From NCBI GenBank assembly GCA_900770845.1, contig CAAGLS010000047.1:1-12049 (forward strand): a stretch of DNA of 12,049 bases, in the 5' to 3' direction. A program made the translations under genes and the position numbers. This DNA is from an uncultured Prevotella sp. Its GTDB lineage: Bacteria > Bacteroidota > Bacteroidia > Bacteroidales > Bacteroidaceae. Under the pieces are notes generated by a model that worked only from the letters and a program-made list of their open reading frames with translations, did not search any database and was not told the origin of the DNA. Shown piece by piece: positions 1 to 5,948 of this stretch; position 1 is the first letter of the stretch, and each line of letters opens with the position of its first letter.

Positions 1-135
1 AAGTGGTTGCCGAATGCCCGCAGACAGGTGTTGGTTGGTGATAAAAAAAGTTAGGAGACAGGAACTTGCGGAGTTGGCCAACTCCACCTCTTCCTATCTC
101 CTAACTTCCAATTCCAGAGGAGCTTCCAACGAGGG
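1..135. other. Intergenic region downstream of pheS
   Basis: No gene can be supported here. The right part (43-107) is a hairpin terminator, described separately. The first 47 bases could be the 3' end of a neighbouring gene: one plus-strand frame stays open to a TAG at 55-57 and another to a TGA at 37-39. Neither tail is long enough to recognise. Confidence 0.6.
43..107 (-). terminator. Intrinsic terminator of pheS with nested palindrome
   Basis: The outer arms at 48-64 and 91-107 (plus-strand left arm AAGTTAGGAGACAGGAA) pair over 17 positions with one mismatch (C59/A96). Between them sits a perfect 16-nt palindrome, GGAGTTGGCCAACTCC (70-85), which can fold as an inner stem. Read on the minus strand, the stem is followed directly by seven T (49-43), the layout of a factor-independent terminator about 30 nt past the pheS stop codon. 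There is no matching T run on the plus-strand side, so it looks one-directional. The hairpin is larger than most simple terminators and may belong to a repeated intergenic family. Confidence 0.85.
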
Positions 136-1176
136 TTAGAATGCGCTTTGGAACTCTTCCAAGAAGCGTGTGTCGTTCTCGGAGAACATGCGGAGGTCGC
201 TCACGCGGTATTTCAGGTTGGTGATGCGCTCCACGCCCATGCCGAAGGCGTAGCCGGTGTAGACTTTGGAGTCGATGCCGCAGGCCTCAAGGTCGTGCGG
301 GTCGACCATGCCGCAGCCCAGGATTTCCACCCAGCCGGTGCCCTTGCAGAAAGAGCAGCCCTTGCCGCCGCAGATGTTGCAGGAGATGTCCATCTCGGCG
401 CTTGGCTCTGTGAAGGGGAAGTAGCTTGGGCGCAGGCGAATCTTCGTGTCGGGGCCGAACATCTCGCGTGCAAAGGTGAGCAGCACCTGCTTCAGGTCGG
501 TGAAGCTCACGCCGCGGTCCACGTAGAGTCCCTCCACCTGATGGAAGAAGCAGTGGGCGCGGGCCGATATGGCCTCGTTGCGGTAGACGCGCCCGGGGCA
601 AATGATGCGGATGGGTGGCTGGTGGCTCTCCATATAGTGGGCCTCGTCGCCCGAAGTGTGGCTGCGCAGCAGCACGTTCTTCGTCACATCGGAGGCGTCG
701 GGACGCTCTATGAAGAAAGTGTCCTGCATGTCGCGGGCAGGATGGTCGGCGGCGAAGTTGAGCATGGTGAACACGTGCTTGTCGTCGTCAATCTCCGGGC
801 CGTGGAAGAGCGTGAAGCCCATGCGCTGGAAGATGTTGATGATTTCGTTGCGCACGATGGAGAGCGGGTGGCGCGTGCCCAAGGGTATAGGGTATGCCGT
901 GCGCGAGAGGTCGAGCTCCTCGCCCGAGGTCTCCTTGGTCTGCACCTGTTCGCGAAGCTGGTTGATCTTGTCTTGGGCGTTCTTCTTCAGCTCGTTGATT
1001 TTAATGCCGACTGTCTTCTTCTGGTCGGCCGCCACATTGCGGAAATCAGCCATGAGGGCGCTGATTTCGCCTTTCTTGCTCAGATACTTCAAGCGAAGCT
1101 GCTCCACGTCGTCGGCGTTCTGCGCCGAGAGCGTACCCACTTCCTTGAGTAGTTGCTCAATCTTTTCTAACAGCAT
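136..1176 (-). CDS. pheS: Phenylalanyl-tRNA synthetase alpha subunit
   Basis: Catalytic alpha subunit of the cytoplasmic (alpha-beta)2 enzyme that charges tRNA-Phe with phenylalanine using ATP. The 346 residues fit the family. Residues 1-85 are a charged, helical region like the tRNA-binding coiled-coil arm. The class II core follows: motif 1 around 104-130, motif 2 around 195-220 (GRVYRNEAISARAH, then FHQVEGLYVD) and motif 3 around 308-323 (GYAFGMGVERI). Residues 266-288 contain CNIC, CSFC and a further Cys, a zinc-knuckle-like insertion that I recall from other Bacteroidota PheS proteins. The beta subunit gene is not adjacent on either visible side. The ATG at 1176 lies 22 nt past a TACCTTTG promoter element, and a strong hairpin terminator follows the gene, so it probably forms its own transcript. 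No SD sequence is evident. Confidence 0.97.
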   Translation of the reverse strand: MLLEKIEQLLKEVGTLSAQNADDVEQLRLKYLSKKGEISALMADFRNVAADQKKTVGIKINELKKNAQDKINQLREQVQTKETSGEELDLSRTAYPIPLGTRHPLSIVRNEIINIFQRMGFTLFHGPEIDDDKHVFTMLNFAADHPARDMQDTFFIERPDASDVTKNVLLRSHTSGDEAHYMESHQPPIRIICPGRVYRNEAISARAHCFFHQVEGLYVDRGVSFTDLKQVLLTFAREMFGPDTKIRLRPSYFPFTEPSAEMDISCNICGGKGCSFCKGTGWVEILGCGMVDPHDLEACGIDSKVYTGYAFGMGVERITNLKYRVSDLRMFSENDTRFLEEFQSAF

Positions 1177-1198
1177 TTCTCGTGTCTATATTTTTGTG

Positions 1199-1206
1199 CA
1201 AAGGTA
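1199..1206 (-). promoter_or_regulatory. Putative -7 promoter element for pheS
   Basis: The minus strand reads TACCTTTG, matching the Bacteroidota -7 consensus TAnnTTTG. The pheS ATG is 22 nt downstream, so a start site about 5 nt after the element would give a leader of roughly 17 nt. No clear TTTG -33 element is seen at the usual distance; GTTTC at 1221-1225 is only a weak resemblance. The call rests on the consensus match and position. Confidence 0.6.
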
Positions 1207-1311
1207 CGAATTAAAAATGAGAAACGGTAGGTTATGCTTGAAAATTCTGTTACCTCCTTGCCCGCGAAAGAAAAATAGCGGTTTGCATGGCAGTATATCG
1301 AATAAAAATAG

Positions 1312-1319
1312 TAATTTTG
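1312..1319 (+). promoter_or_regulatory. Putative -7 promoter element for the DUF4348-murB cluster
   Basis: The plus strand reads TAATTTTG, matching TAnnTTTG, only 7 nt before the ATG at 1327. Transcription would then begin within a few bases of the start codon, giving an almost leaderless message. A TTTG at 1282-1285 lies too far upstream (26-nt gap) to be a conventional -33 partner. The surroundings are A/T-rich, in contrast to the coding DNA. Confidence 0.5.
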
Positions 1320-1326
1320 CAGCGCA

Positions 1327-2181
1327 ATGAGAAAGCATGGTTTTTTATTCGTATTGGTGCTGTTCCTGTCGGCGGTTTCCGCGTTCAACGTAGGCTGTTC
1401 CGACAAGAAGCCCCCTAAGGAAGACTCCGTCGCGGTGGCAGACTCCGTGGCGGCCGACTCGTTGTCGCCAGAGGACAGCGTGATAGCCGAGCAGCCCATG
1501 CCCAAGGCGGCCGACGAGCTGTTTGACGACTTCTTCTTCAATTTCGCCGCCAACCGTAAGCTGCAGCGCGAGCGCATAGACTTCCCGCTCAAGGAATACA
1601 ACGACGGCAAGCTGGCGCGCGTCATACAGAAGAACCAGTGGCGCATGGACCACTTTTTCATGCGGCAGGACTACTACACGCTCATCTTCGACAGCCGCAA
1701 GCAGGCGGAGTTGGTCAAGGACACGAGCGTGAGCCATGTCGTGGTGGAGAAGATCTCGCTCAGGCGGAAGATGGTGAGGCAGTATGTCTTCGACCGCGTC
1801 AACGGTCAGTTCCGCATGACCGCCATCAACTCCCACCCCATGTACAAGAACAACAACTCCTCCTTCCTGCAGTTCTACCAGCACTTTGCCACCGACACGG
1901 CCTTCCAGATACGGAGCATGGCAAGCGAGGTGACTTTCACGTCGCCCAATCCCGACAACGACTTCGAGAACCAGACCGGTGTCATCATGCCCGAGCAGTG
2001 GCCTTCGTTCAAGCCCGCGCTCATCCCGAGCGGCGAGATCTACAACATCATCTACGGCCAGACCTACAAGGAGAGCAACTACAAGCTGTTTGTCATCAGA
2101 GGCATCGCCAACGGCCTGGAGATAGACTTCACCTTCCGACGCTTCGGCAAGCGATGGAAACTCATCAAGTTCACCACCTGA
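1327..2181 (+). CDS. Exported DUF4348-type protein, probable lipoprotein
   Basis: A 284-residue exported protein of unknown function. Residues 1-20 form a signal peptide: MRKHG, then a hydrophobic stretch. Cys24 (FNVGC) could be a lipidated cysteine, but Asn at -3 is atypical, and VSA at 17-19 is also a plausible signal peptidase I site. A polar Ser/Asp/Glu/Pro-rich linker runs to about residue 60. The mature domain begins near ADELFDDFFFNFAANRKLQ and resembles, from memory, the DUF4348 family found in Bacteroidota. No catalytic motif is visible. It stands first in the cluster, 24 nt before murB, which suggests co-expression with cell-wall synthesis without showing a shared function. No internal Met occurs until about residue 58, so the ATG at 1327 is the only start that keeps the signal peptide. 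Confidence 0.8.
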   Translation: MRKHGFLFVLVLFLSAVSAFNVGCSDKKPPKEDSVAVADSVAADSLSPEDSVIAEQPMPKAADELFDDFFFNFAANRKLQRERIDFPLKEYNDGKLARVIQKNQWRMDHFFMRQDYYTLIFDSRKQAELVKDTSVSHVVVEKISLRRKMVRQYVFDRVNGQFRMTAINSHPMYKNNNSSFLQFYQHFATDTAFQIRSMASEVTFTSPNPDNDFENQTGVIMPEQWPSFKPALIPSGEIYNIIYGQTYKESNYKLFVIRGIANGLEIDFTFRRFGKRWKLIKFTT

Positions 2182-2205
2182 CACCCTCTGCAAACCATTG
2201 ACATC

Positions 2206-3216
2206 ATGAAAGAAATAGACCATTATAACCTGCTCCACAACAACACATTCGGCATAGAGGCCTACTGCGACAAGTTTGTGGAATACGGCGACGAGGAGGA
2301 AGCCGTCGAAATAGCCCAGCGGTTGCGCTTGGGCGACGACTATCTGATTCTCGGCGGGGGCAGCGACCTGCTCCTCACGGGCGACTATCGCGGCACGGTG
2401 GTGCATTCCGCCATCAGCGACTTCACCACGCGCAACGTCAGCGGCGGAGTGCTTGTGCGCGTTGGCTCGGGCTACACGTGGGACGAGCTGGTGAGGATGA
2501 CCGTGGAGCAGGGATGGCACGGGGCCGAGAACCTCTCGCTCATACCCGGCGAGGTGGGCGCCAGCGCCGTGCAGAACATCGGAGCCTACGGGGCTGAGGT
2601 CAAGGACCTCATCGCCGTGGTGGAGGCTGTGGAGATAGGAACGGGGCGCAAGCTCTTCTTCGGCAACCAGGACTGCAAGTACAGCTACCGACAGAGCCGA
2701 TTCAAGAACGACTGGCGCGACCGTTACCTCATCACCTACGTGACCTACCGCTTCAGCTACGACTTTGAGCCGAGGCTCGACTATGGCAACATACGCCAGG
2801 CCTTGGAGGAGAAGAAGATAGAGAGGCCCACGGCCCAGCAGCTGCGCGAGGTCATCATCGAAATCCGCAACCGCAAGTTGCCCGACCCCAAGGTGCTGGG
2901 CAACGCTGGAAGCTTCTTCATGAACCCCATCGTGCCGCGCGACGTGTTTGAGCGCATCCGCAGCGACTATCCCGACATGCCCCACTACACCATCGACGCC
3001 GGCCACGAGAAGATTCCCGCCGGATGGATGATCGAGCAGTGCGGATGGAAAGGACGCACGTTGGGCAGGGCCGGAGTGCACGACAAGCAGGCTCTCGTGC
3101 TCGTCAACAGGGGCGGAGCCACTGGCCGTGAGATTGTCGACCTCATGCAGCGCATACAGGACGACGTGAAGCATCGGTTCGGCATTGACATTTATCCGGA
3201 GGTGAACGTGGTATGA
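2206..3216 (+). CDS. murB: UDP-N-acetylenolpyruvoylglucosamine reductase
   Basis: Cytoplasmic FAD enzyme that reduces UDP-GlcNAc-enolpyruvate with NADPH to UDP-N-acetylmuramate, the second committed step of peptidoglycan precursor synthesis. The 336 residues match the E. coli-like type I form. FAD-binding segments are GGGSDLLL (50-57) and IPGEVGASAVQNIGAYG (113-129). YSYRQSRFK (159-167) is the type I signature with Arg162 in the catalytic position, and GNAGSFF (232-238) carries Ser236, the expected proton donor. PEV near the C terminus supplies Glu332. All key residues are present. The gene starts 24 nt after the DUF4348 gene, and its TGA overlaps the next gene's ATG (ATGA, 3213-3216), which suggests translational coupling. 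Confidence 0.97.
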   Translation: MKEIDHYNLLHNNTFGIEAYCDKFVEYGDEEEAVEIAQRLRLGDDYLILGGGSDLLLTGDYRGTVVHSAISDFTTRNVSGGVLVRVGSGYTWDELVRMTVEQGWHGAENLSLIPGEVGASAVQNIGAYGAEVKDLIAVVEAVEIGTGRKLFFGNQDCKYSYRQSRFKNDWRDRYLITYVTYRFSYDFEPRLDYGNIRQALEEKKIERPTAQQLREVIIEIRNRKLPDPKVLGNAGSFFMNPIVPRDVFERIRSDYPDMPHYTIDAGHEKIPAGWMIEQCGWKGRTLGRAGVHDKQALVLVNRGGATGREIVDLMQRIQDDVKHRFGIDIYPEVNVV

Positions 3217-3977
3217 GATTTACATTCTTAGGGACAGGAACCTCCAATGGCGTGCCGGTGTTGGGCTGCCAGTGTGAGGTGTGCCGCAGCAGCGACCCGC
3301 GCGACAACCGCCGCCGCACGTCGGGACTCTTGGAGACGCTCTCCACGCGCGTCCTCATCGACTGTGGACCCGACCTGCGCCAGCAGCTCTTGCCCGTGGA
3401 GTTCAGGAAAATCGACGGCGTGCTGCTCACCCATCACCACTACGACCACGTGGGCGGCCTCGACGACCTGCGCCCCTACTGCTCGTTTGGCGACATCGAC
3501 ATCTACGGCAACGAGATGACGGTGGGAAACGTGAGGCACAACTTCCCCTATTGCTTTGCGGAGCATCTCTATCCCGGCGTGCCAAAACTCAACATGCACG
3601 TGATAGAGCCCCACCAACGATTCATGGTGGGCGACATAGCCGTTACGCCCTTCGAGGTCATGCATGGCGCCATGGCCATCTTGGGCTATCGCTTTGGCCG
3701 TTTCGCCTATATCACCGACATGAAGAGCATCCACGGCTCTGAGATGCCCTATCTGCGGGGAGTGGACACGCTCGTGGTGAACGCCCTGCGCTGGGAGAAG
3801 CCCCACCAGAGCCACATCCTCGTGGGCGAGGCCATCGACTTCAGCCGACAAATCGGCGCCCGCCGCACCTTCCTGACCCACCTCACCCATCTCATCGGAC
3901 TCCACGAGGAGGCGGAGAAAAGGCTTCCTGAGGGATTCCACTTCGCCTACGACGGGCTGCAGATAGAGGTGGAGTAG
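3213..3977 (+). CDS. MBL-fold metal-dependent hydrolase, PhnP-like
   Basis: A 254-residue metallo-beta-lactamase-fold hydrolase of the PhnP/RNase Z-like type, probably a cytoplasmic phosphodiesterase. The N terminus FLGTGTSNGVPVLGC and the cluster Cys19, Cys21, Cys24 resemble the structural zinc site of E. coli PhnP. The metal signature HHHYDHVGG (74-82) supplies His74, His76, Asp78 and His79. Further likely ligands are His151 (EVMHGA), Asp169 (YITDM) and a His in LTHLTHLIGLH (221-231). PhnP acts on cyclic ribose phosphates in phosphonate degradation, but no phn genes are visible here, so the substrate is unknown. The ATG lies inside the murB stop codon, so the two genes are probably translated together. 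A 67-nt spacer with no clear promoter or terminator separates it from the first kinase. Confidence 0.88.
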   Translation: MRFTFLGTGTSNGVPVLGCQCEVCRSSDPRDNRRRTSGLLETLSTRVLIDCGPDLRQQLLPVEFRKIDGVLLTHHHYDHVGGLDDLRPYCSFGDIDIYGNEMTVGNVRHNFPYCFAEHLYPGVPKLNMHVIEPHQRFMVGDIAVTPFEVMHGAMAILGYRFGRFAYITDMKSIHGSEMPYLRGVDTLVVNALRWEKPHQSHILVGEAIDFSRQIGARRTFLTHLTHLIGLHEEAEKRLPEGFHFAYDGLQIEVE

Positions 3978-4044
3978 GGCAGGGCCGCCCATCAACGAAA
4001 CAATCAACAAGGCTGAAAGCCCGTCAAAACCCCATATATAATAT

Positions 4045-4653
4045 ATGTATATCGCTATCGCCGGAAACATTGGGAGCGGAAAGACCACCCTCACGCGGCT
4101 GCTCGCCGACCACTATGGTTGGACGCCCAAGTTTGAGTCGGTGGAGGACAATCCCTATCTGGCCGACTACTACAAGGACATCCCGCGCTGGGCCTTCAAC
4201 ATGGAGGTGTTCTTCCTTCGCCAGCGGTTCAAGGACATGCTGGCCATCAGCCGCTCGGAGCAAACGGTGGTGCAGGACCGCTCCATCTTCGAGGGAGTCT
4301 ATGTCTTCGCCGCCAACAACTACAGGATGGGCTCTATGGACGAGCGCGACTTCACCACCTATATGGAACTCTTCGAGTGCATGATGAGCGTGGTGAGGAA
4401 GCCCGACCTGATGGTCTATCTCAAGGCCTCGCTGCCACGCTTGGTGGACCACATACAGCAGCGGTCGCGCAGCTATGAGGAGAAGATGCCCATCGAATAC
4501 CTGCGCAACCTCAACAGGCTCTACGACGATTTCATCTTCAACAAATACGACGGGAGCAAGCTCATTGTAGAGACCGACCACTTGGACCTGCGCGACAATG
4601 AGGGCGATTTCCACAACCTGACAGAACAAATCAACAAAAAATTATGCATATAG
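4045..4653 (+). CDS. Deoxynucleoside kinase, first of a tandem pair
   Basis: A 202-residue kinase of the dAK/dGK/dCK family, which phosphorylates deoxynucleosides at the 5' position in the salvage pathway. The P-loop is GNIGSGKTT (7-15). Glu31 in FESVEDNPYL takes the position of the catalytic Glu, where most members have EPV; here Ser replaces Pro. DRS is at 78-80, and the LID region around 140-146 contains RSRSYEE. By my hand count it is about 55% identical to the next gene over residues 1-160 without gaps, so the pair arose by duplication. Its end overlaps dnk2 by 10 nt. The A/T-rich start (TATATAATATATG) has no SD sequence. Substrate preference cannot be read from the sequence. Co-transcription with murB and the MBL gene is likely because no terminator intervenes. 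Confidence 0.93.
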   Translation: MYIAIAGNIGSGKTTLTRLLADHYGWTPKFESVEDNPYLADYYKDIPRWAFNMEVFFLRQRFKDMLAISRSEQTVVQDRSIFEGVYVFAANNYRMGSMDERDFTTYMELFECMMSVVRKPDLMVYLKASLPRLVDHIQQRSRSYEEKMPIEYLRNLNRLYDDFIFNKYDGSKLIVETDHLDLRDNEGDFHNLTEQINKKLCI

Positions 4654-5264
4654 CCATAGCCGGAAACATCGGGAGTGGAAAGACCACGCTGACCAAGATG
4701 CTTTCCTCGCGGTTCGGGTGGACTCCCCATTTCGAGCCCGTTGACAACAATCCCTATCTTGAGGATTACTACAAGGACATGAACCGATGGTCGTTCAACC
4801 TGCAAATCTACTTCCTCAACAAGCGGTTCCACGATGTGGTGGAGATCGCGCAGAGCAACGACACCATCATCCAGGACCGCACCATCTTCGAGGATGCCTG
4901 CATCTTTGCCCCCAATCTCCACGACATGGGGCTGATGAGCGACCGCGACTTCGACAACTACACCGACTTGTTCAATCTGATGATCTCGCTGGTGAGGCTG
5001 CCCGACCTGCTCATCTATATCCGCACGGGCATCCCTAAGCTTGTGGAGCACATACAGAAACGCGGGCGCGACTATGAGCAGACCATGCGGCTCGACTATC
5101 TCAAAGGTCTCAACCGCCGCTACGAGGATTGGATTGCGGGCTACAAGGGGAAGATGATGATCATCGACGGCGACACCGTCGACTTCGAGGGAAGCCCCAA
5201 GGACTTCGGACGCATTGCCGAGCGCATCGACTCTGAACTCTATGGCCTCTTTGCCGGAAAATAA
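4644..5264 (+). CDS. Deoxynucleoside kinase, second of a tandem pair
   Basis: A 206-residue paralogue of the preceding kinase. The P-loop is again GNIGSGKTT (7-15), followed by the canonical FEPVDNNPYLEDYYKD (30-45, catalytic Glu31), DRT (78-80) and the LID segment RGRDYE (140-145). Segments flanking the nucleoside pocket differ between the copies: FNMEVFFLRQRF in the first versus FNLQIYFLNKRF here. The C-terminal 40 residues diverge most. The start overlaps the last 10 nt of dnk1 in another frame, which favours coupled translation and near-equal amounts. In Lactobacillus acidophilus, tandem dak/dgk genes encode a heterodimer with two specificities; the same is a reasonable hypothesis here. 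This is the last gene of the plus-strand cluster, with a terminator 15 nt after its stop codon. Confidence 0.93.
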   Translation: MHIAIAGNIGSGKTTLTKMLSSRFGWTPHFEPVDNNPYLEDYYKDMNRWSFNLQIYFLNKRFHDVVEIAQSNDTIIQDRTIFEDACIFAPNLHDMGLMSDRDFDNYTDLFNLMISLVRLPDLLIYIRTGIPKLVEHIQKRGRDYEQTMRLDYLKGLNRRYEDWIAGYKGKMMIIDGDTVDFEGSPKDFGRIAERIDSELYGLFAGK

Positions 5265-5279
5265 GGATGGACAAACAAG

Positions 5280-5330
5280 AAACGCCCCCTAAGCCTCTCC
5301 TTTCTGAGGGAAGAGCTTAGGGGGCGTTTT
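5280..5330. terminator. Bidirectional hairpin terminator between convergent genes
   Basis: A perfect 15-bp inverted repeat, with arms AAACGCCCCCTAAGC (5280-5294) and its complement (5315-5329), encloses a 20-nt loop that can add a few more pairs. On the plus strand it ends in TTTT (5327-5330), 15 nt after the dnk2 stop. On the minus strand it is followed by TTTCTTGTTTGT, about 10 nt after the stop of the acetyltransferase gene. Position and symmetry suggest it ends both convergent transcripts; the T tracts are short, so termination may be imperfect. Confidence 0.88.
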
Positions 5331-5338
5331 GGTTGGCC

Positions 5339-5914
5339 TCACTCCGTCAGGTCGTATTGCAGGTGGCGCATGGGGTGGCCGCCCCATTCCGTGTCGTTGA
5401 CATATTGGAAGCCGATGGAGCGGTAGAGCTTCTCGGCCTTGGGGTTGCCCTTGTCCACCAGCAGCCCCACCTTGGGGAATTTCAGCCGCCGGCCTTTCTC
5501 GATGGTGGCCTTGAGCAGCTCGGTGGCCACTCCGCGATGGCGGAAGTTCTGGTCCACGCAGAGGCTGTCGGCATAAAGCTCGCCGGCCTGTGTCTCGGGC
5601 GGGATTTGGCTGTGGTCCATGCCGAAGCGCTTGATCGACTCCTCTACGAAGGGCTTTCGCAGCCGCGTCAGGGCCGCCCCGTCGTAGCTCACGCAAACGC
5701 CCATCAGCTCGTCGTCGTCGCTCAGGGCAACGATGGAGTTGAGGAAACTATACTGTGAGTCGGTGCGCTCCACGAGGCTGGTGATGAGCTCGTGGAAGTC
5801 GGCCAGACCGTGTTCGGGGCCGGCAAAGTTGAGGCAGCACTCATGATTCATAGCCTCCATGATGCGCGAGGCTATCCATGAAGCCCAGGCACGCTGGGCG
5901 GGAACAATCTCCAT
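5339..5914 (-). CDS. GNAT-family N-acetyltransferase
   Basis: A 191-residue acetyltransferase that should use acetyl-CoA; the acceptor is unknown. The acetyl-CoA pyrophosphate loop is FRHRGVATELL (124-134), which fits the R/Q-x-x-G-x-A pattern of GNAT motif A. The preceding strand LYADSLCVD (113-121) and motif B NPKAEKLYRSIGF (157-169) are also typical. The N-terminal half is less conserved and probably shapes the acceptor site. It lies 34 nt downstream of mfd with no terminator or promoter element between them, so it is likely the last gene of that transcript, ending at the bidirectional hairpin. No protein target or antibiotic substrate is suggested by the context. Confidence 0.88.
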   Translation of the reverse strand: MEIVPAQRAWASWIASRIMEAMNHECCLNFAGPEHGLADFHELITSLVERTDSQYSFLNSIVALSDDDELMGVCVSYDGAALTRLRKPFVEESIKRFGMDHSQIPPETQAGELYADSLCVDQNFRHRGVATELLKATIEKGRRLKFPKVGLLVDKGNPKAEKLYRSIGFQYVNDTEWGGHPMRHLQYDLTE

Positions 5915-5948
5915 AGGTTTTGAGTTTATTGTTAGTGGTGGAGGGGAG

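Noticed and set aside
1..57. C-terminal tail of a plus-strand gene entering from the left
   Set aside because: Short open tails exist in more than one frame and none is recognisable, so no CDS can be supported.
148..1152. Open frame of about 334 codons on the plus strand opposite pheS
   Set aside because: Antisense shadow of a clear pheS; the product is Val/Ala/His-rich with no recognisable domain.
1282..1285. TTTG as the -33 element of the DUF4348 promoter
   Set aside because: The gap of 26 nt to TAATTTTG is longer than the roughly 19-nt spacing expected in this phylum.
1345..3174. Long open frame of about 609 codons on the minus strand opposite the DUF4348 gene and murB
   Set aside because: It lies wholly antisense to two well-supported genes, and its low-complexity, Val/His/Leu-rich product resembles no family. 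It arises from GC-rich third codon positions.
3978..4044. Separate promoter or terminator between the MBL gene and the first kinase
   Set aside because: No TAnnTTTG element is present, and the small GGCT/AGCC hairpin at 4011-4021 has no T run.
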